In this document: positions 5,509-5,711 of the stretch, piece by piece | Numbering within the stretch: the first letter of the stretch is position 1 | Layout of the letters: each line of letters starts with the position of its first letter | Assembly (NCBI GenBank): GCA_913040875.1 | Contig: CAJWHX010000247.1 | Location: 1 to 5,711, forward strand | Origin: an uncultured Pseudomonadota bacterium | Lineage (GTDB): Bacteria > Myxococcota > UBA796 | Direction: 5' to 3' | DNA: 5,711 nucleotides | The notes under the pieces: model-generated | The model's database searches: none | What the model saw: only the letters and a program-made list of their open reading frames with translations | What the model was told of the DNA's origin: nothing | Position numbers and translations under genes: made by a program

Positions 5509-5532
5509 TGACATTCCTCTGAGAAAATGTCA
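5509..5532. repeat. Hairpin after the LPP20-like gene, possible weak terminator
   Basis: TGACATT (5509-5515) pairs with AATGTCA (5526-5532) around a 10-base loop. It lies 15 bases after the stop at 5493. It is AT-rich and is followed by ATGTTTCGTC, with only three T's in a row, so a terminator role is uncertain. Confidence 0.3.
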
Positions 5533-5612
5533 ATGTTTCGTCATACAATGTTTGGTCATGCGATTTATCTAGCTCTATATTAGTATTTAACAAATTTCTA
5601 CGCCCAAATGTA

Positions 5613-5637
5613 AAAAGGATTTTTGGTTTTTCCTTTT
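5613..5637. terminator. AT-rich stem-loop, possible terminator
   Basis: AAAAGGA (5613-5619) pairs with TCCTTTT (5631-5637) around an 11-base T-rich loop. The stem has only two G-C pairs and the following bases (CCTCATTTTC) are only partly T-rich. It could end transcription from the LPP20-like gene, but the predicted stability is low. Confidence 0.25.
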
Positions 5638-5672
5638 CCTCATTTTCAGAAACCGTCGCGCGAAGAATGTAA

Positions 5673-5711
5673 ATGAGCGAGAAGTATATTTTGATTCAAC
5701 AATTTTATGAA
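5673..5711 (+). CDS. Possible start of a further gene, cut by the right edge
   Basis: ATG at 5673 opens a frame of 13 codons (MSEKYILIQQFYE) that runs to the end of the window without a stop. The sequence before it (GCGAAGAATGTAA) has at best a weak ribosome binding site. The composition looks protein-like, but the stretch is far too short to name a product. Confidence 0.27.
   Translation, partial: MSEKYILIQQFYE

Noticed and set aside
1..5711. CRISPR arrays, tRNA or rRNA genes, insertion sequences
   Set aside because: I saw no regularly spaced repeats, no tRNA cloverleaf or rRNA segments, and no transposase or terminal inverted repeats.

Overview
The window looks like a piece of a Gram-negative bacterial chromosome. 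It has moderate GC in the genes and visibly AT-richer gaps (judged by eye, not computed). Three and possibly four of the five substantial genes encode exported lipoproteins with unusually short signal peptides: a run of hydrophobic residues, then Cys at position 12 to 16. That style, a YdeP-family molybdoenzyme, an LPP20-like lipoprotein and a secreted protein ending in a Gly-run FSYERST motif would fit a marine Myxococcota-like or other former 'deltaproteobacterial' lineage. This placement is inference only.

Layout. (1) 2-940, plus strand: the C-terminal 312 residues of a molybdopterin oxidoreductase of the FdhF/YdeP family, cut by the left edge. (2) 941-1172: a gap with a cluster of ACAGA/TCTGT palindromes and a plausible promoter. 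(3) 1173-2344, plus: a secreted TlpA/ResA-like thioredoxin with EF-hand-like calcium loops. Its reading frame is broken by a single-base shift near 2136-2139, and correcting it gives a 390-residue protein. (4) 2350-2850, minus: a small lipoprotein of unknown function with a Gly-rich C-terminal motif, convergent with gene 3 and only 5 bp from it. (5) 3007-4728, minus: a 573-residue lipoprotein that appears to join an FMN-binding-like domain carrying a flavinylation-type DGVSGAT motif, a helical TPR-like middle, and a C-terminal TlpA-like thioredoxin domain with WCPHC. (6) 4729-5205: a 477-bp divergent intergenic region rich in inverted repeats. (7) 5206-5493, plus: a short LPP20-like lipoprotein that may be truncated. 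(8) 5494-5711: an AT-rich tail with two weak hairpins and possibly the first 13 codons of another gene.

How the genes may work together. Two independent extracytoplasmic thioredoxin-fold proteins lie in 3.6 kb, one of them joined to a probable flavin-binding domain, beside a molybdoenzyme. This suggests a redox theme in the cell envelope. The genes are on different strands and are not one operon, so cooperation is not shown by the sequence. The most notable item is the FMN-binding-like plus thioredoxin fusion lipoprotein. The frameshift in the first thioredoxin gene is the main annotation hazard.
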